DNA of 46,885 nt from an uncultured Scytonema sp. (GTDB lineage Bacteria > Cyanobacteriota > Cyanobacteriia > Cyanobacteriales > Nostocaceae), in the NCBI GenBank assembly GCA_937873135.1, contig CALMVQ010000214.1:1-46885 (forward strand). Reading direction: 5' to 3'. Position 1 is the stretch's first letter. The number at the start of each line of letters is the position of its first letter. Positions 35,289 through 44,771 of this stretch are shown piece after piece. The notes beneath the pieces are model-generated. The model searched no databases and was not told the DNA's origin. It was given only the letters and a program-made list of their open reading frames with translations. The translations under genes and the position numbers were made by a program.

Positions 35289-35900
35289 CTACCCTAATAA
35301 CTTACGGATTGTCTGTTCTGTAAGATCGTAGGCTCCTTCCCCAATATGGTCATATTGCAGAAACCCTTGACGATCCGTTAAAAATAAATGTGGCCAATAC
35401 TGGTTGCTATAAGCGTTCCAGGTTTTGAATTCGTTATCTAAAGGAACCGCATAAGTAATTTTATGTTGCTTCAACGCTCTTTTCACATTGTTGGCATCCC
35501 GCTCAAATGCAAACTCAGGAGTGTGAACCCCAATCACCTTAAGTCCTTGCGCGGCAAATTGTTCATGCCATCGTACAACATAGGGGAGAGTACGCTGACA
35601 ATTGATACACCCAAAAGTCCAAAAATGAATCATGATAACCTTCCCCTTAAGACTTTCGGTTGTTAGGGGAGGAGAATTTAGCCACTGGCTTATGCCCTGA
35701 AACTCAGGTAAAGCCTTACCTGAAGGCTTTACAGCAACATCACTTGCGGTTACCAATTTGCTCGAATTCTGGCTTTGGGGAGTCACACTATCTGATTTTT
35801 CAGATGTCAGTTTCAGGATTGCTCCTGCACCTGCGAGCATAGCTCCAGCCCCAATACCTGCTATAAAATTGCGTCGTCGTACCAAATTCTTATTCACCAT
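35289..35900 (-). CDS. Tat-exported thioredoxin-like (TlpA/redoxin) protein
   Basis: 203 residues. The N-terminal VRRRNFIAGIGAGAMLAGAG is a good twin-arginine signal. The redoxin domain starts about residue 65: GKVIMIHFWTFGCINCQRTLPYVVRWHEQF with a CINC active site, then VIGVHTPEFAFERD, VPLDNEFKTWNAY, and the cis-Pro of QYWPHLFLTDRQG. Related to the extracytoplasmic DipZ-type redoxins. It is first in an operon with ccdA, a cytochrome b561-type protein and a Mo-oxidoreductase, so thiol repair and a Mo enzyme share one transcript. Confidence 0.93.
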   Translation of the reverse strand: MVNKNLVRRRNFIAGIGAGAMLAGAGAILKLTSEKSDSVTPQSQNSSKLVTASDVAVKPSGKALPEFQGISQWLNSPPLTTESLKGKVIMIHFWTFGCINCQRTLPYVVRWHEQFAAQGLKVIGVHTPEFAFERDANNVKRALKQHKITYAVPLDNEFKTWNAYSNQYWPHLFLTDRQGFLQYDHIGEGAYDLTEQTIRKLLG

Positions 35901-36525
35901 GTTCTTTGTTGTTTATTGTTAGATATTTAGACTCCCTTTACACTCGAAAATTACATATGTAAAAACCAAAAATGTACGAATAATAAGAATGGGAATCTTA
36001 CTACATCGGCAAGGGAGTAGGTATAATAGTCTGTTTTTACATACAGTAAACTTTTCTGTCAATTTCTCAAGTTTTTCAATAAAAAAACTTGTATCTGTGC
36101 TGATGAAAGTTATTATTTGTCTTTAAGAAACACCAATGACAGATGACGGAAGACAGACATCAACAATGATTTTTTCTTGATGTAATTATCAATATAATGT
36201 TGGTTTCTTAAACCAGCATTAAAAACACATGAGAAGTTACTTGTTAATTACAAAAGACTCCTCAGAAGTCCGCTCGTCAGCTTGTTAAGTTGCAAAAGTT
36301 ATCTCCGTCCGGTTAACTCAATCGTTATACGCCTTCCTTCTTTGATACTTCCTTATTTGGTAATCCACCACATGGCGAGTGTGGATGAAAACACTATGCA
36401 TTTCAATGATTGAAGGATCTACCGACTACATGTACCGATTTTTCACGGTAGCAAAGTAAATCCTGTGAACTGTTGCGGCCTTTCTTTGCAACGACAAACT
36501 TTAAGCAATACCAACCTCTACTTAC
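35901..36525. other. Intergenic region upstream of the redox operon
   Basis: 625 bp, no gene recognised. TATAAT near 36014 reads plus-ward and so does not serve the operon. A TGGTTT-CTT-AAACCA hairpin lies near 36200. The promoter for the redoxin operon should be within the first ~100 bp but is not evident. Confidence 0.4.
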
Positions 36526-37635
36526 TCAAATTTCAAAAGTCCATGTCTGACGACCAATCCTAATAACATCTCCCGAATTAAGCAATAAAGGTTGGTTGGG
36601 GATAAGGCGTTGTCCATTAACAAAGGTCCCGTTGGAACTACCGAGATCCATAAGCAAGTAACGTGTTTCTTGAGGGTCAGTAACTTGCTCGATTCGGGCA
36701 TGGTAGCGAGAACTTAGAGCATCGTCCAGGATGAGGGTATTGCTAGGTTCGCGTCCAATAGTGAATGCCCTCGTTGACAAAATAGCGATCGCACCTGAAT
36801 CTTTGACCAACCGTGCGATCACAGTTGTTCCAGAATCTGGGTCAAATACTGTGGGAGCCAGCACTACAGTATCGCGAGTTGGTAGACTGGCTTGAGGTGA
36901 TGATTTTCCTTCAATGGCAACACTAGTGGCTTCTAGTGTTGCGCCTAGAGCAGGCTCGCTAGAGTTGGGATTGCGTCCAGAGATAATATTAACCTGCTGC
37001 ACTGGTGGTGATTCTCTCTCTGGGCGACCAGCCTGAGCAATTTGGACTTTGAGCGCTGCTTGGTGTTCTGCTTCTTGTCGAGCGCTCATGCCTTCCACCT
37101 GGCGGATGATACCACGATTTTGAGGAAAACTAATGTCATTTACCCTGACATCTTCCAGAGCAAAGCCTAAGGAATAGGAAACGTCGGTATTATTAAGGAT
37201 GTGTTGCCGAATTTGCGCTCTTCCTTGAGTCGTCAACTGTTCCACACGCATCTGACCAATGACATCGCCCAATGTATCTTTAACCGCACTTACTAGAGCG
37301 GAGATCGGATCAGATAATTCCAAAGCCACTCGTTTAGCGTCCACAACCTGATACATTACGTTCAGGGAGACATTAATCAAATACTGGTCTTGGGATAGAA
37401 AATCCCCATGAGAGACAATTTCTAGGTTGCGAATCTTGGTATCTACCAAAATCAGTTGGCATTGTTCTAACAAGGGTAGGGCAAAGCTGAAATGACGCCC
37501 TGGTTGCCATTTCCGCACCATCCGACCATTTTTGACCAATAAACCCGTATAACCCGCCTCAATAAACTCCATGCTCCACCCCACCCAGCGCTCCGGGGTT
37601 ACTGTTTCGATTAGAGGAGGAGAGTTGGTAGACAT
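36526..37635 (-). CDS. SPFH (band 7) domain fused to a C-terminal FHA domain
   Basis: 369 residues. Residues about 15-195 are SPFH/prohibitin-like: FIEAGYTGLLVKNGRMVRKWQPGRHFSF, NLEIVSHGDFLSQDQYLINVSLNVMYQVVD, LGDVIGQMRVEQLTTQGRAQIRQHI, GFALEDVRVNDISFP. A linker with RQEAEHQAALK coiled-coil text follows, then an FHA domain about 285-369 (IGREPSNTLILDD, SSRYHARI, LGSSNGTFVNGQ, IRIGRQTW). There is no N-terminal transmembrane helix. Band 7 proteins form ring assemblies and FHA binds phosphothreonine, so this could be a phospho-regulated assembly. I do not know an experimentally described member. Confidence 0.85.
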   Translation of the reverse strand: MSTNSPPLIETVTPERWVGWSMEFIEAGYTGLLVKNGRMVRKWQPGRHFSFALPLLEQCQLILVDTKIRNLEIVSHGDFLSQDQYLINVSLNVMYQVVDAKRVALELSDPISALVSAVKDTLGDVIGQMRVEQLTTQGRAQIRQHILNNTDVSYSLGFALEDVRVNDISFPQNRGIIRQVEGMSARQEAEHQAALKVQIAQAGRPERESPPVQQVNIISGRNPNSSEPALGATLEATSVAIEGKSSPQASLPTRDTVVLAPTVFDPDSGTTVIARLVKDSGAIAILSTRAFTIGREPSNTLILDDALSSRYHARIEQVTDPQETRYLLMDLGSSNGTFVNGQRLIPNQPLLLNSGDVIRIGRQTWTFEI

Positions 37636-38060
37636 GAGGATTTACCTAAAAGAGTTATCGATCAGATGTGTATTCTCTTGACTTTAAGGTTAACAAAGAA
37701 TCAGTAAGTTGGGGGAAGCTATATCTGAATGCGAAGCCAAGTGTTCTACATGAAGCTCTCGTTCCTTTGAGAAATCGTCCTCTGGCAATTTGAGGTAACT
37801 GCATAGCGCGATACACAGAGGGAGCGGATTTATCACATCGCTATCTTGACGCTTTTACTTTGGAAGCGCTGCCCATCCTATGATTATTAAGGTGAGCCTC
37901 AAGCAAAACTGCATAAACTTTATTATTCAGTATCTAGCTATGGGGATTAATCTCTGCCGTCAGTAAAAAAACTCCAGAGGAAGATAGATGACGAGCGCAG
38001 TCATAAAAGTGAAGATAGAAGAAAAAATACATTCCTTGCTCTTCATTCTCCCCGAAAGTC
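37636..38060. other. Divergent promoter region SPFH-FHA / gor-like
   Basis: 425 bp, no gene recognised. Ribosome binding site for the reductase: none strong; CCCCGAAAGTC precedes the ATG. No operator recognised. Confidence 0.4.
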
Positions 38061-39413
38061 ATGACGTTTGATTACGATCTGTTTGTCATTGGTGCTGGTT
38101 CTGGAGGGCTAGCAGCAGCTAAAGCAGCAGCTAGCTACGGTGCGCGAGTCGTTGTTGCCGAACAAGAAGCCCTAGGTGGTACTTGTGTAAATCGCGGTTG
38201 CATTCCCAAAAAACTTATTGTCTACGCTGCTGACTTCGCCTTAGAAAATAAAATAGCGAATAGCTATGGGTGGAGTGAAGACTGCCAAAGGCACTTTGAC
38301 TGGACACTCTTTATCAAGTCCGTACACCAGCAGATCGAAACCATTCAGAAATCATATCTAGAACAGTTCCAAAAAGCTGGAATTGAATTAATTCAGAGTC
38401 ACGCCACTTTCGTTGATGCTCACACCATTGAAATTAATGGACGCAAGCTGACATCTGATAAAATCTTGATTGCTGTGGGCGGATACCCGATAAAACCAGA
38501 TATCCCCGGAATAGATTACACCCTTTCCTCCCGCGAGATGTTTAACCTACCCTATTTGCCTAAACGGTTGGCAATTCTTGGAGGCGGTTATATAGGTGTA
38601 GAATTTTCCAGCATGATGAACGCTTTCGGTTGCGAGGTGACGCTCATCGATAAAGATGAGATGATTTTATCAGGGTTTGATAACGACATCCGTAGTGGCG
38701 TTCAAGAAGGTTTGAGCAAACGTGGAGTCCGCTTGTTCAACAACAGCACCGTTAAAGAAATCAAATACTCAGAAGAGATTTTGGTGTTAACCCTTGATGA
38801 CGACTCTCAAACAATAATTCCCGCAGACACTATCTTAGTTGCTACAGGTCGTGCCCCAAATACCGAAAATCTTGGTTTGGAAAACGCGCTTGTTGAACTG
38901 GGCGAAAAAGGCGCAATCAAAGTAGATGAATATAGCCGTACTACTCAGGAAAACATTTTTGCCGTGGGTGATTGTACTAATCGCCTGCAATTGACACCAG
39001 TTGCTATTGCAGAAGCTAATGCTTTTGTCAACACAGTTTTTGGCAAAAAGCGGCAAAAACCGAATTATGATTATGTGCCTTCTGCCGTTTTTGCCCGTCC
39101 AGAAGCAGCAAGTGTGGGGATGAGCGAGGAAAAAGCACGAGAAAAATTTGGCAAATCTGTCAAATGCTACCACAAAAGCTTTCAACCTTTGTTGTATCAA
39201 CTTACTAAAGAGGATGAACAAGCTACGATCAAGGTAGTGGTTGAAGAAAAATCTGACAGCGTTTTAGGCGCTCACATGGTGGGTGAAAACGCCGCAGATA
39301 TTATTCAAAGTCTCGCTGTTGCTATTCGCAAGGGTATTACCAAGCAAGATCTGGATGAATCACTAGGTATTCATCCGACGACAGGTGAGCAGTTCCTATC
39401 TAAGTCTTTATAA
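38061..39413 (+). CDS. Glutathione-reductase paralogue, NADH-type pocket
   Basis: 450 residues of the FAD disulfide reductase family. FAD motif GAGSGGLAAAKAAA; redox disulfide C42-C47 in GGTCVNRGCIPKKL; second nucleotide site GGGYIGVEF; ATGRAPNTE; GDCT; C-terminal HPTTGEQF with the catalytic His. At the end of the second beta strand it reads LIDKDEMILSGFD: D197 replaces the Val197 position of E. coli GR and S204 replaces Arg204, both signs of NADH rather than NADPH use. Its sister gene downstream keeps basic residues there. Substrate may also differ. About 350 bp separate the two, so they may not be one transcript. Confidence 0.9.
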   Translation: MTFDYDLFVIGAGSGGLAAAKAAASYGARVVVAEQEALGGTCVNRGCIPKKLIVYAADFALENKIANSYGWSEDCQRHFDWTLFIKSVHQQIETIQKSYLEQFQKAGIELIQSHATFVDAHTIEINGRKLTSDKILIAVGGYPIKPDIPGIDYTLSSREMFNLPYLPKRLAILGGGYIGVEFSSMMNAFGCEVTLIDKDEMILSGFDNDIRSGVQEGLSKRGVRLFNNSTVKEIKYSEEILVLTLDDDSQTIIPADTILVATGRAPNTENLGLENALVELGEKGAIKVDEYSRTTQENIFAVGDCTNRLQLTPVAIAEANAFVNTVFGKKRQKPNYDYVPSAVFARPEAASVGMSEEKAREKFGKSVKCYHKSFQPLLYQLTKEDEQATIKVVVEEKSDSVLGAHMVGENAADIIQSLAVAIRKGITKQDLDESLGIHPTTGEQFLSKSL

Positions 39414-39566
39414 GAAGGAGTCAGGAGGCACGGAGAATTCGAAAGCCATTTACTTGATGAATCATGGTTCAAAACCCTCGTTCCTCTATACTACCTGTGG
39501 TCATTCTAACTTCTGAATTCTGTCTCGCGATTGAATCGTAGTCTTGCTTGAATGCCTTTGTCAAAA

Positions 39567-39728
39567 GATACCAATTTACCAAAAAGTCGGAGGGAAAACC
39601 AATTTCTTCTAAGGACAGTATAATAATCGTTTCTCTGCCATAACACATGACGGAAAATTCCAGAACTTTCAAATATGGGATGAGCTAAGGAATGCGATTT
39701 CTGGTTTTTTCATTGGTAAATTGGTATC
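39567..39728. repeat. 16-bp perfect inverted repeat around a 130-bp spacer
   Basis: GATACCAATTTACCAA (39567-39582) and TTGGTAAATTGGTATC (39713-39728) are exact reverse complements just upstream of the second reductase gene. They could be MITE ends or a long hairpin. The short frames in this 350-bp gap share FLVNWY only because of the inverted repeat. Confidence 0.75.
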
Positions 39729-39766
39729 AAATTTTTTCAATTTTTCTGAATGGGACACCTGAATTT

Positions 39767-41146
39767 ATGACTTATGATTACGATCTGTTTGTAATTGGTG
39801 CTGGTTCTGGGGGTTTAGCGGCTTCCAAACGCGCAGCTAGTTATGGGGCAAAAGTAGCTATAGCTGAAAATGATTTAGTCGGCGGTACCTGTGTAATTCG
39901 GGGCTGTATTCCGAAAAAACTTATGGTTTACAGTTCTCACTTTCCCGCATTGTTTCACGATGCGGCTGGCTATGGTTGGAAGGTGAGCAAAGCGGAATTA
40001 GATTGGGAATATTTAATGACTTCTATAGATAAAGAAGTCCGGCGTCTGTCACAATTACACATTAACTTTCTGGAAAGAGCAGGAGTGACACTTATTCAAA
40101 GTCGTGCCACACTGGTAGACCAGCATACTGTAGAAGTTGACGGACGTAAAGTGACAGCAGATAAAATTTTGATTGCTGTTGGGGGTCGTCCGATCAAGCC
40201 AGACATCCCTGGTATAGAACATAGCATTACTTCCAATGAAATGTTTCACCTGAAAGAACAACCGAAGCATATTGCTATTATTGGTTCTGGTTATATTGGT
40301 ACGGAATTTGCTTGTATAATGCGTGGTTTGGGATGTGAGGTAACACAAATTCTTCGCAAAGACCTGATTTTGAAAGGGTTTGATGAAGAGATCCGCACCG
40401 GAATTCAAGAGGGAATGGAAGCTCACGGCATTCGTTTGATTCAAAATCAACTGGTGACAGCAGTTGAGCGGACACCTTCAGGATTAAAGTTAACGTTATC
40501 TGGAGAACATGAAGAAGCCGTAATTGCCGATAGCTTTTTAGTGGCAACAGGTCGAGCTCCCAATGTAGATGCGCTGGGTTTGGACAATGCAGGAGTGGAT
40601 GTTGTGCCCAGTTCCGTCGAAGGGCATGGATACAGCACTATGAATGCGATCGCTGTTAACGAATACAGTCAAACTTCTCAGCCAAATATCTTCGCTGTCG
40701 GTGATGTCACTGACAGAATGAATTTAACTCCCATCGCAATAGCTGAAGGTCGTGCTTTTGCAGATAGTGAATTTGGCAATAACCGTCGGATATTCAGTCA
40801 CGATACTGTCCCCACAGCCGTATTTTCCACACCAGAAGCAGCTACAGTCGGTTTGACTGAAGCTGAGGCACTTTCTCAGTTGGGAGAAGACGCAGTGAAA
40901 GTTTATCGCTCTCGCTTCCGCCCCTTATTCCATAGTTTAACAGGTGACTCAGAAAGAACAATCATGAAGTTGGTGGTGGAAAGTCACACCGACAAAGTCC
41001 TAGGCGCTCACATGGTTGGAGAAGGTGCAGGCGAAATCATTCAAGGAGTCGCGATCGCTGTGAAGATGGGCGCAACGAAAAAGGATTTTGATGCCACTGT
41101 AGGAATCCATCCCACAGCAGCAGAAGAATTTGTCACGATGCGCTAA
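39767..41146 (+). CDS. gor: Glutathione-disulfide reductase
   Basis: 459 residues from ATG 39767 (MTYDYDLFVIGAG); 25 codons further upstream are open but belong to the inverted repeat. Reduces oxidised glutathione with NADPH. FAD motif GAGSGGLAASKRAA; C42-C47 in GGTCVIRGCIPKKL; second site GSGYIGTEF followed by QILRKDLILKGFD, with R197 and K203 in the positions that hold the NADPH 2'-phosphate; HPTAAEEFVTMR at the end. It is the canonical cyanobacterial member of the tandem pair and about half identical by eye to its neighbour. A hairpin follows its stop. Confidence 0.94.
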   Translation: MTYDYDLFVIGAGSGGLAASKRAASYGAKVAIAENDLVGGTCVIRGCIPKKLMVYSSHFPALFHDAAGYGWKVSKAELDWEYLMTSIDKEVRRLSQLHINFLERAGVTLIQSRATLVDQHTVEVDGRKVTADKILIAVGGRPIKPDIPGIEHSITSNEMFHLKEQPKHIAIIGSGYIGTEFACIMRGLGCEVTQILRKDLILKGFDEEIRTGIQEGMEAHGIRLIQNQLVTAVERTPSGLKLTLSGEHEEAVIADSFLVATGRAPNVDALGLDNAGVDVVPSSVEGHGYSTMNAIAVNEYSQTSQPNIFAVGDVTDRMNLTPIAIAEGRAFADSEFGNNRRIFSHDTVPTAVFSTPEAATVGLTEAEALSQLGEDAVKVYRSRFRPLFHSLTGDSERTIMKLVVESHTDKVLGAHMVGEGAGEIIQGVAIAVKMGATKKDFDATVGIHPTAAEEFVTMR

Positions 41147-41157
41147 GTAGGTTCTTC

Positions 41158-41208
41158 GTCCTTAGTCATTTGTCGTTTGCTTTTCACCTAAGACGAATGA
41201 CTAAGGAC
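41158..41208. terminator. Hairpin after gor
   Basis: GTCCTTAGTCATT (41158-41170) and AATGACTAAGGAC (41196-41208) are exact reverse complements with a 25-nt loop containing a further GTC/GAC pair. No T-run. It lies between the gor stop and the esterase start, so it may terminate transcription or protect the gor mRNA end. The sequence is STRR-like. Confidence 0.6.
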
Positions 41209-41229
41209 AATCACTACAAGTAAAACTTC

Positions 41230-41910
41230 ATGACTGCCGAGTTCATTTACCTTCACGGTTTTGCATCGAGTCCTAATTCTGCTAAAGCCAGGTATATAGG
41301 CGATCGCTTCGCCGAAAATCAAAGAGCCCTAAAAATTCCCGATCTCAATGCTGGTGATTTTTCTCACCTAACTATAACTCGTCAGGTTAATCAAGTTGTG
41401 TCAATGATTTCAGTATATGGGGAAGAGAGCTTACCGTCCCCAGATGATCAATTTGATTTTAAGCATGTCACTTTGATTGGCTCAAGTTTGGGCGGTTTGA
41501 CAGCTGCTTATCTAGGACAAAATTACAAACAGGTGCAACGCCTTGTCTTGCTTGCACCTGCTTTCGGATTTTTGTCTCATTGGTTACCTCAACTTGGAGA
41601 TGAACAGCTTGCTCGTTGGCTGCAGAAAAAATATCTGATGGTTTACCACTACGGTTTGAGACAATCTCTTCCCTTGAGTTACGATTTCGTCACAGACGCA
41701 GTTCGATATCAAGAAGATGTGCTGCAACGTCCCCTACCTACCCTGATTTTACACGGACAATACGATGAAGTCATTCCCATTACAGCCAGTCGAGAATTCG
41801 CCAAATCGCGTCCTTGGGTAGAACTAGTGGAACTGGACAGCGATCATAGTTTGGGAAATGTCATGGCAGAAATTTGGCTGGCAATCCAACTGTTTTGTCA
41901 AATACATTAA
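41230..41910 (+). CDS. YqiA/YcfP-family alpha/beta-hydrolase (esterase)
   Basis: 226 residues. [23 protein letters not shown] at the start is the family signature. Nucleophile elbow GSSLGGL (Ser near residue 88), then [13 protein letters not shown] holding the acid, and a late His in LDSDHSLG: a complete Ser-Asp-His triad. Family members hydrolyse short acyl esters; the natural substrate is unknown. The stop is about 30 nt before hisC, so they may be co-transcribed. Confidence 0.88.
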   Translation: MTAEFIYLHGFASSPNSAKARYIGDRFAENQRALKIPDLNAGDFSHLTITRQVNQVVSMISVYGEESLPSPDDQFDFKHVTLIGSSLGGLTAAYLGQNYKQVQRLVLLAPAFGFLSHWLPQLGDEQLARWLQKKYLMVYHYGLRQSLPLSYDFVTDAVRYQEDVLQRPLPTLILHGQYDEVIPITASREFAKSRPWVELVELDSDHSLGNVMAEIWLAIQLFCQIH

Positions 41911-41939
41911 AGTTTTATAATGTACACCAAAATGCCAAT

Positions 41940-43097
41940 ATGCTACCATTTATCCGCTCGGACTTAGCCCAATTCACTGCTTACAATCCTCATCCCAACA
42001 ACGATACGACCCAACCAATTGAGTCATCACCCCAAGATCGCTTGAATGCGAATGAAAGTCCCTACGATTTACCACCTCAGTTAAAAGAAAAGTTGGCTTG
42101 GACTTATCAGCAGTTGATTGAGACAAATCGTTATCCTGACGGCGGACATGAAACACTTAAAAGTGCGATCGCTCTTTACATTAATCAATCAGCCGCCCTT
42201 TCATCATCTCTTTTCACTACTGCTCATATTTCCGTTGGGAATGGTTCAGATGAACTCATCCGCTCATTATTAATTGCCAGTTGCTTGGGTGGAGAAGGCT
42301 CTGTTCTGGTGGCTGAACCCACTTTTTCTATGTATGGGATTTTGGCGCAAACTCTTGGCATTCCCGTAGTGGCGGTGGGTAGAAACGAAGAAAATTTTGA
42401 AATTGACTTACAAGCGGCACAATCAGCAATAGAACAAACTCAAAATCCGCCTATTCGAGTAGTTTTCGTCGTTCATCCCAATTCTCCCACTGGCAATCCT
42501 TTAACAGCTCAAGAGTTGGCATGGATAAGGAATTTGAGCGAGCATATTTTAGTCGTCATTGATGAAGCATACTTTGAATTCAGTCATAACACCATAGTTG
42601 GTGAATTATCACAACATCCTAATTGGACCGTCTTACGCACATTTTCTAAAGCTTTCCGCCTTGCGGCTGATCGGGTTGGCTATTGCGTCGCCCATCCTGA
42701 GTTAACTGCCATCTTAGAAAAAGTTCGCTTACCGTACAATCTCCCCAGCTTTTCCATAGCAGCTGCTTTAGTTGCTATGCAAAACCACAAACTCTTACTA
42801 GAAACAATTCCTCAAACACTTGCCGAACGAGCTAAACTCTTCAACGCCTTATCTCAAAACCCAGCATTACAAGTTACCGAAAGCGCGTCTAACTTTGTTT
42901 TCCTGCGTCTCAAACCGAATAGCTTTCACCAAACAGACGCGACTTTAAAAAATCTTCATCAAATACTCAAACACTATGGAACTCTTGTGCGGGAAACTAG
43001 CGGGGGATTGCGAATTACTGTGGGCACGACAGAGGAAAACGTCCGCACGCTGAATCGATTGCAAGCTGCTTTAACTTATCTTCAATCTGAGCAATGA
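41940..43097 (+). CDS. hisC: Histidinol-phosphate aminotransferase
   Basis: 385 residues from ATG 41940 ([19 protein letters not shown]). A start at 41874 would overlap the esterase gene and is unlikely. PLP enzyme of fold type I in histidine synthesis. Visible are [55 protein letters not shown], the Schiff-base Lys in [16 protein letters not shown], and a C-terminal [13 protein letters not shown] with the phosphate-binding Arg. It ends 2 nt before the stop of the convergent unknown gene. Confidence 0.95.
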   Translation: MLPFIRSDLAQFTAYNPHPNNDTTQPIESSPQDRLNANESPYDLPPQLKEKLAWTYQQLIETNRYPDGGHETLKSAIALYINQSAALSSSLFTTAHISVGNGSDELIRSLLIASCLGGEGSVLVAEPTFSMYGILAQTLGIPVVAVGRNEENFEIDLQAAQSAIEQTQNPPIRVVFVVHPNSPTGNPLTAQELAWIRNLSEHILVVIDEAYFEFSHNTIVGELSQHPNWTVLRTFSKAFRLAADRVGYCVAHPELTAILEKVRLPYNLPSFSIAAALVAMQNHKLLLETIPQTLAERAKLFNALSQNPALQVTESASNFVFLRLKPNSFHQTDATLKNLHQILKHYGTLVRETSGGLRITVGTTEENVRTLNRLQAALTYLQSEQ

Positions 43098-43099
43098 CA

Positions 43100-43618
43100 T
43101 CAGTAATCAAGCAAACCTTCCGCCTCGCTGCCCAGACGGCGTACTTTTGCCACCGTTTGCGGTAGGACACCCACTAAAAGCGCAAAGGCTACATTTGGCA
43201 ACTGAGCCACTGTTTCTTGTGGAAAGTATTGTTCAAATTGATCCAGAATCTTTTGAACACGCTGTCCTGATACTGGATTTTCTGTAATTTGTTTGATTAA
43301 CCGAATCCACTGTCGCCGAATTAAGTAAGCCTTCTGGCGCGCGTCATGAGATTCGGGAGTTAATAAAGAGAGATTTCCTATCGGCAGCGCTCCTTGGCAA
43401 TCACTATCGTAATCACCACCCACTACAGCGCCCGGTCCGGCAAACTCTGCATGATAGTGTTTAAACAGTATTAACCCATTCCGCCTACGACTGTTGACTA
43501 TAAAAACTTTTCCACTGAGCAGCATTGTCAGCAGGTCCGAGCTATACGATTGCTCAGTTTCATTTGGCATGACAAAATAGTCAAGGAAACTGGTGTCAGG
43601 AGAATATGTTGATACCAT
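43100..43618 (-). CDS. Conserved hypothetical protein
   Basis: 172 residues from ATG 43618 (MVSTYSPDTSFLDYFVMPNE). Longer frames starting at 43654 or 43747 exist, but their extra residues are Lys/Ser-rich and look non-conserved. Soluble; N-terminal part with LLTMLLSGKVFIVNSRRRNGLILFKHY, a middle Gly-rich GPGAVVGGDYDSDCQGALPIG, and a C-terminal helical part (QWIRLIKQITENPVSGQRVQKILDQFEQYF, QTVAKVRRLGSEAEGLL). I do not recognise the family. The last part could be a helix-turn-helix. Convergent with hisC. Confidence 0.7.
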   Translation of the reverse strand: MVSTYSPDTSFLDYFVMPNETEQSYSSDLLTMLLSGKVFIVNSRRRNGLILFKHYHAEFAGPGAVVGGDYDSDCQGALPIGNLSLLTPESHDARQKAYLIRRQWIRLIKQITENPVSGQRVQKILDQFEQYFPQETVAQLPNVAFALLVGVLPQTVAKVRRLGSEAEGLLDY

Positions 43619-44771
43619 AGTACTCTGATAGCGTTTTCGCTTTTCGCTACCCATATTTTTTGGATTTTTGGACGATTTTGGCAGTAATTCGCTCTTAAAA
43701 GGAAAATTTGTTGTCAAACCAAATTTCAGATTTTCTTTGATTACCAAGATTTTTTGGCTTTATTTAACTAAGATAAGAATAATGACAAGTTGTGCAGTAA
43801 TTGAGTAATCACATTTTATGAGATTTCAATAGATTTGTCTCTAAATAGAATGCTATTTTTTTAAAGCTTCTATAAAGATGACTATCTATAATACAAAGAT
43901 ATTATGAAAAATTAGAAAATGATTTAGCGTAATTTTGCTGATTTCACAACAAGATTTTATTTCATATTATAAAACATTTTGCTAGTTTAAAAAAATAAAT
44001 TTATTTCGGTAATCTAAAGATTTAAATAAACCAATTTTACATTTCATATAAATATTTTTTATTGTTAATAAATAGAATTTTTATAACCTTTTTTATAAAA
44101 GTTCTTTGTTTTTTCTAGCATTGTAAATATTTTATTTAATAATAAAATACTCATCTTCGCAACTATTTTAGGAAGCAAATTTACATATATTGATAAAAAT
44201 ATTGATAAAAATATACTTTTAATAACTTTTATATGGATTTATAAAAAATTACGAAAATTGTGACAAAAGCGATTAAAATTACCGACGTAAGTTAATGTAC
44301 GTCTGTGGTGGATACTTTAAAGCGTTGAGACTGTAACAGAGCTTCCTTTATAGCAAATAAGTAAGCATTCAGCCATCAGTCCTTCTCACTCAGCGAGACC
44401 AGGGCGAACGGGCGACTTTTGTTCCGACCTCGCTTGGGCGTGGGAAATCCACCTGTATGTTATGATATTACTATCAATTTACATGAATGTTAATAACTTT
44501 ATGTATGTGAATTTTTTCAACGAAATTCCTGAATAATCGCTCTCCAGAGAAAGGTACTTTGGATACTCATGAGGAATGCAAAAGACCAATAACTAATGAA
44601 TGTTGCTTGCAGTGACAGTGGAAAACGCACTTTTTACGTGCTGTCTTTTAAGGATCTCCCTAAGGACAACCCGAACGAGTCAATTTGTCATTTCACTCTC
44701 AGAACAGCATATTGATTTGACATAGACGAATTGGTTGTAATGTTGAATTAGAGAATTTACGTGCGTAAAAT
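43619..44771. other. AT-rich gene-free region, ~1.15 kb
   Basis: From about 43790 to 44290 the sequence is extremely AT-rich with runs of A and T, and stop codons in every frame. From 44330 to 44770 it is closer to normal composition and includes CTCAGCGAGACCAGGGCGAACGGG and a TTGACATAGACG (-35-like) near 44714. No gene, tRNA or IS end recognised. Possible regulatory or nucleoid-protein-bound region. Confidence 0.5.

Noticed and set aside
39469-39672. 67-residue minus-strand ORF between the reductases
   Set aside because: It covers the inverted repeat, lacks a ribosome binding site and resembles no family I know.
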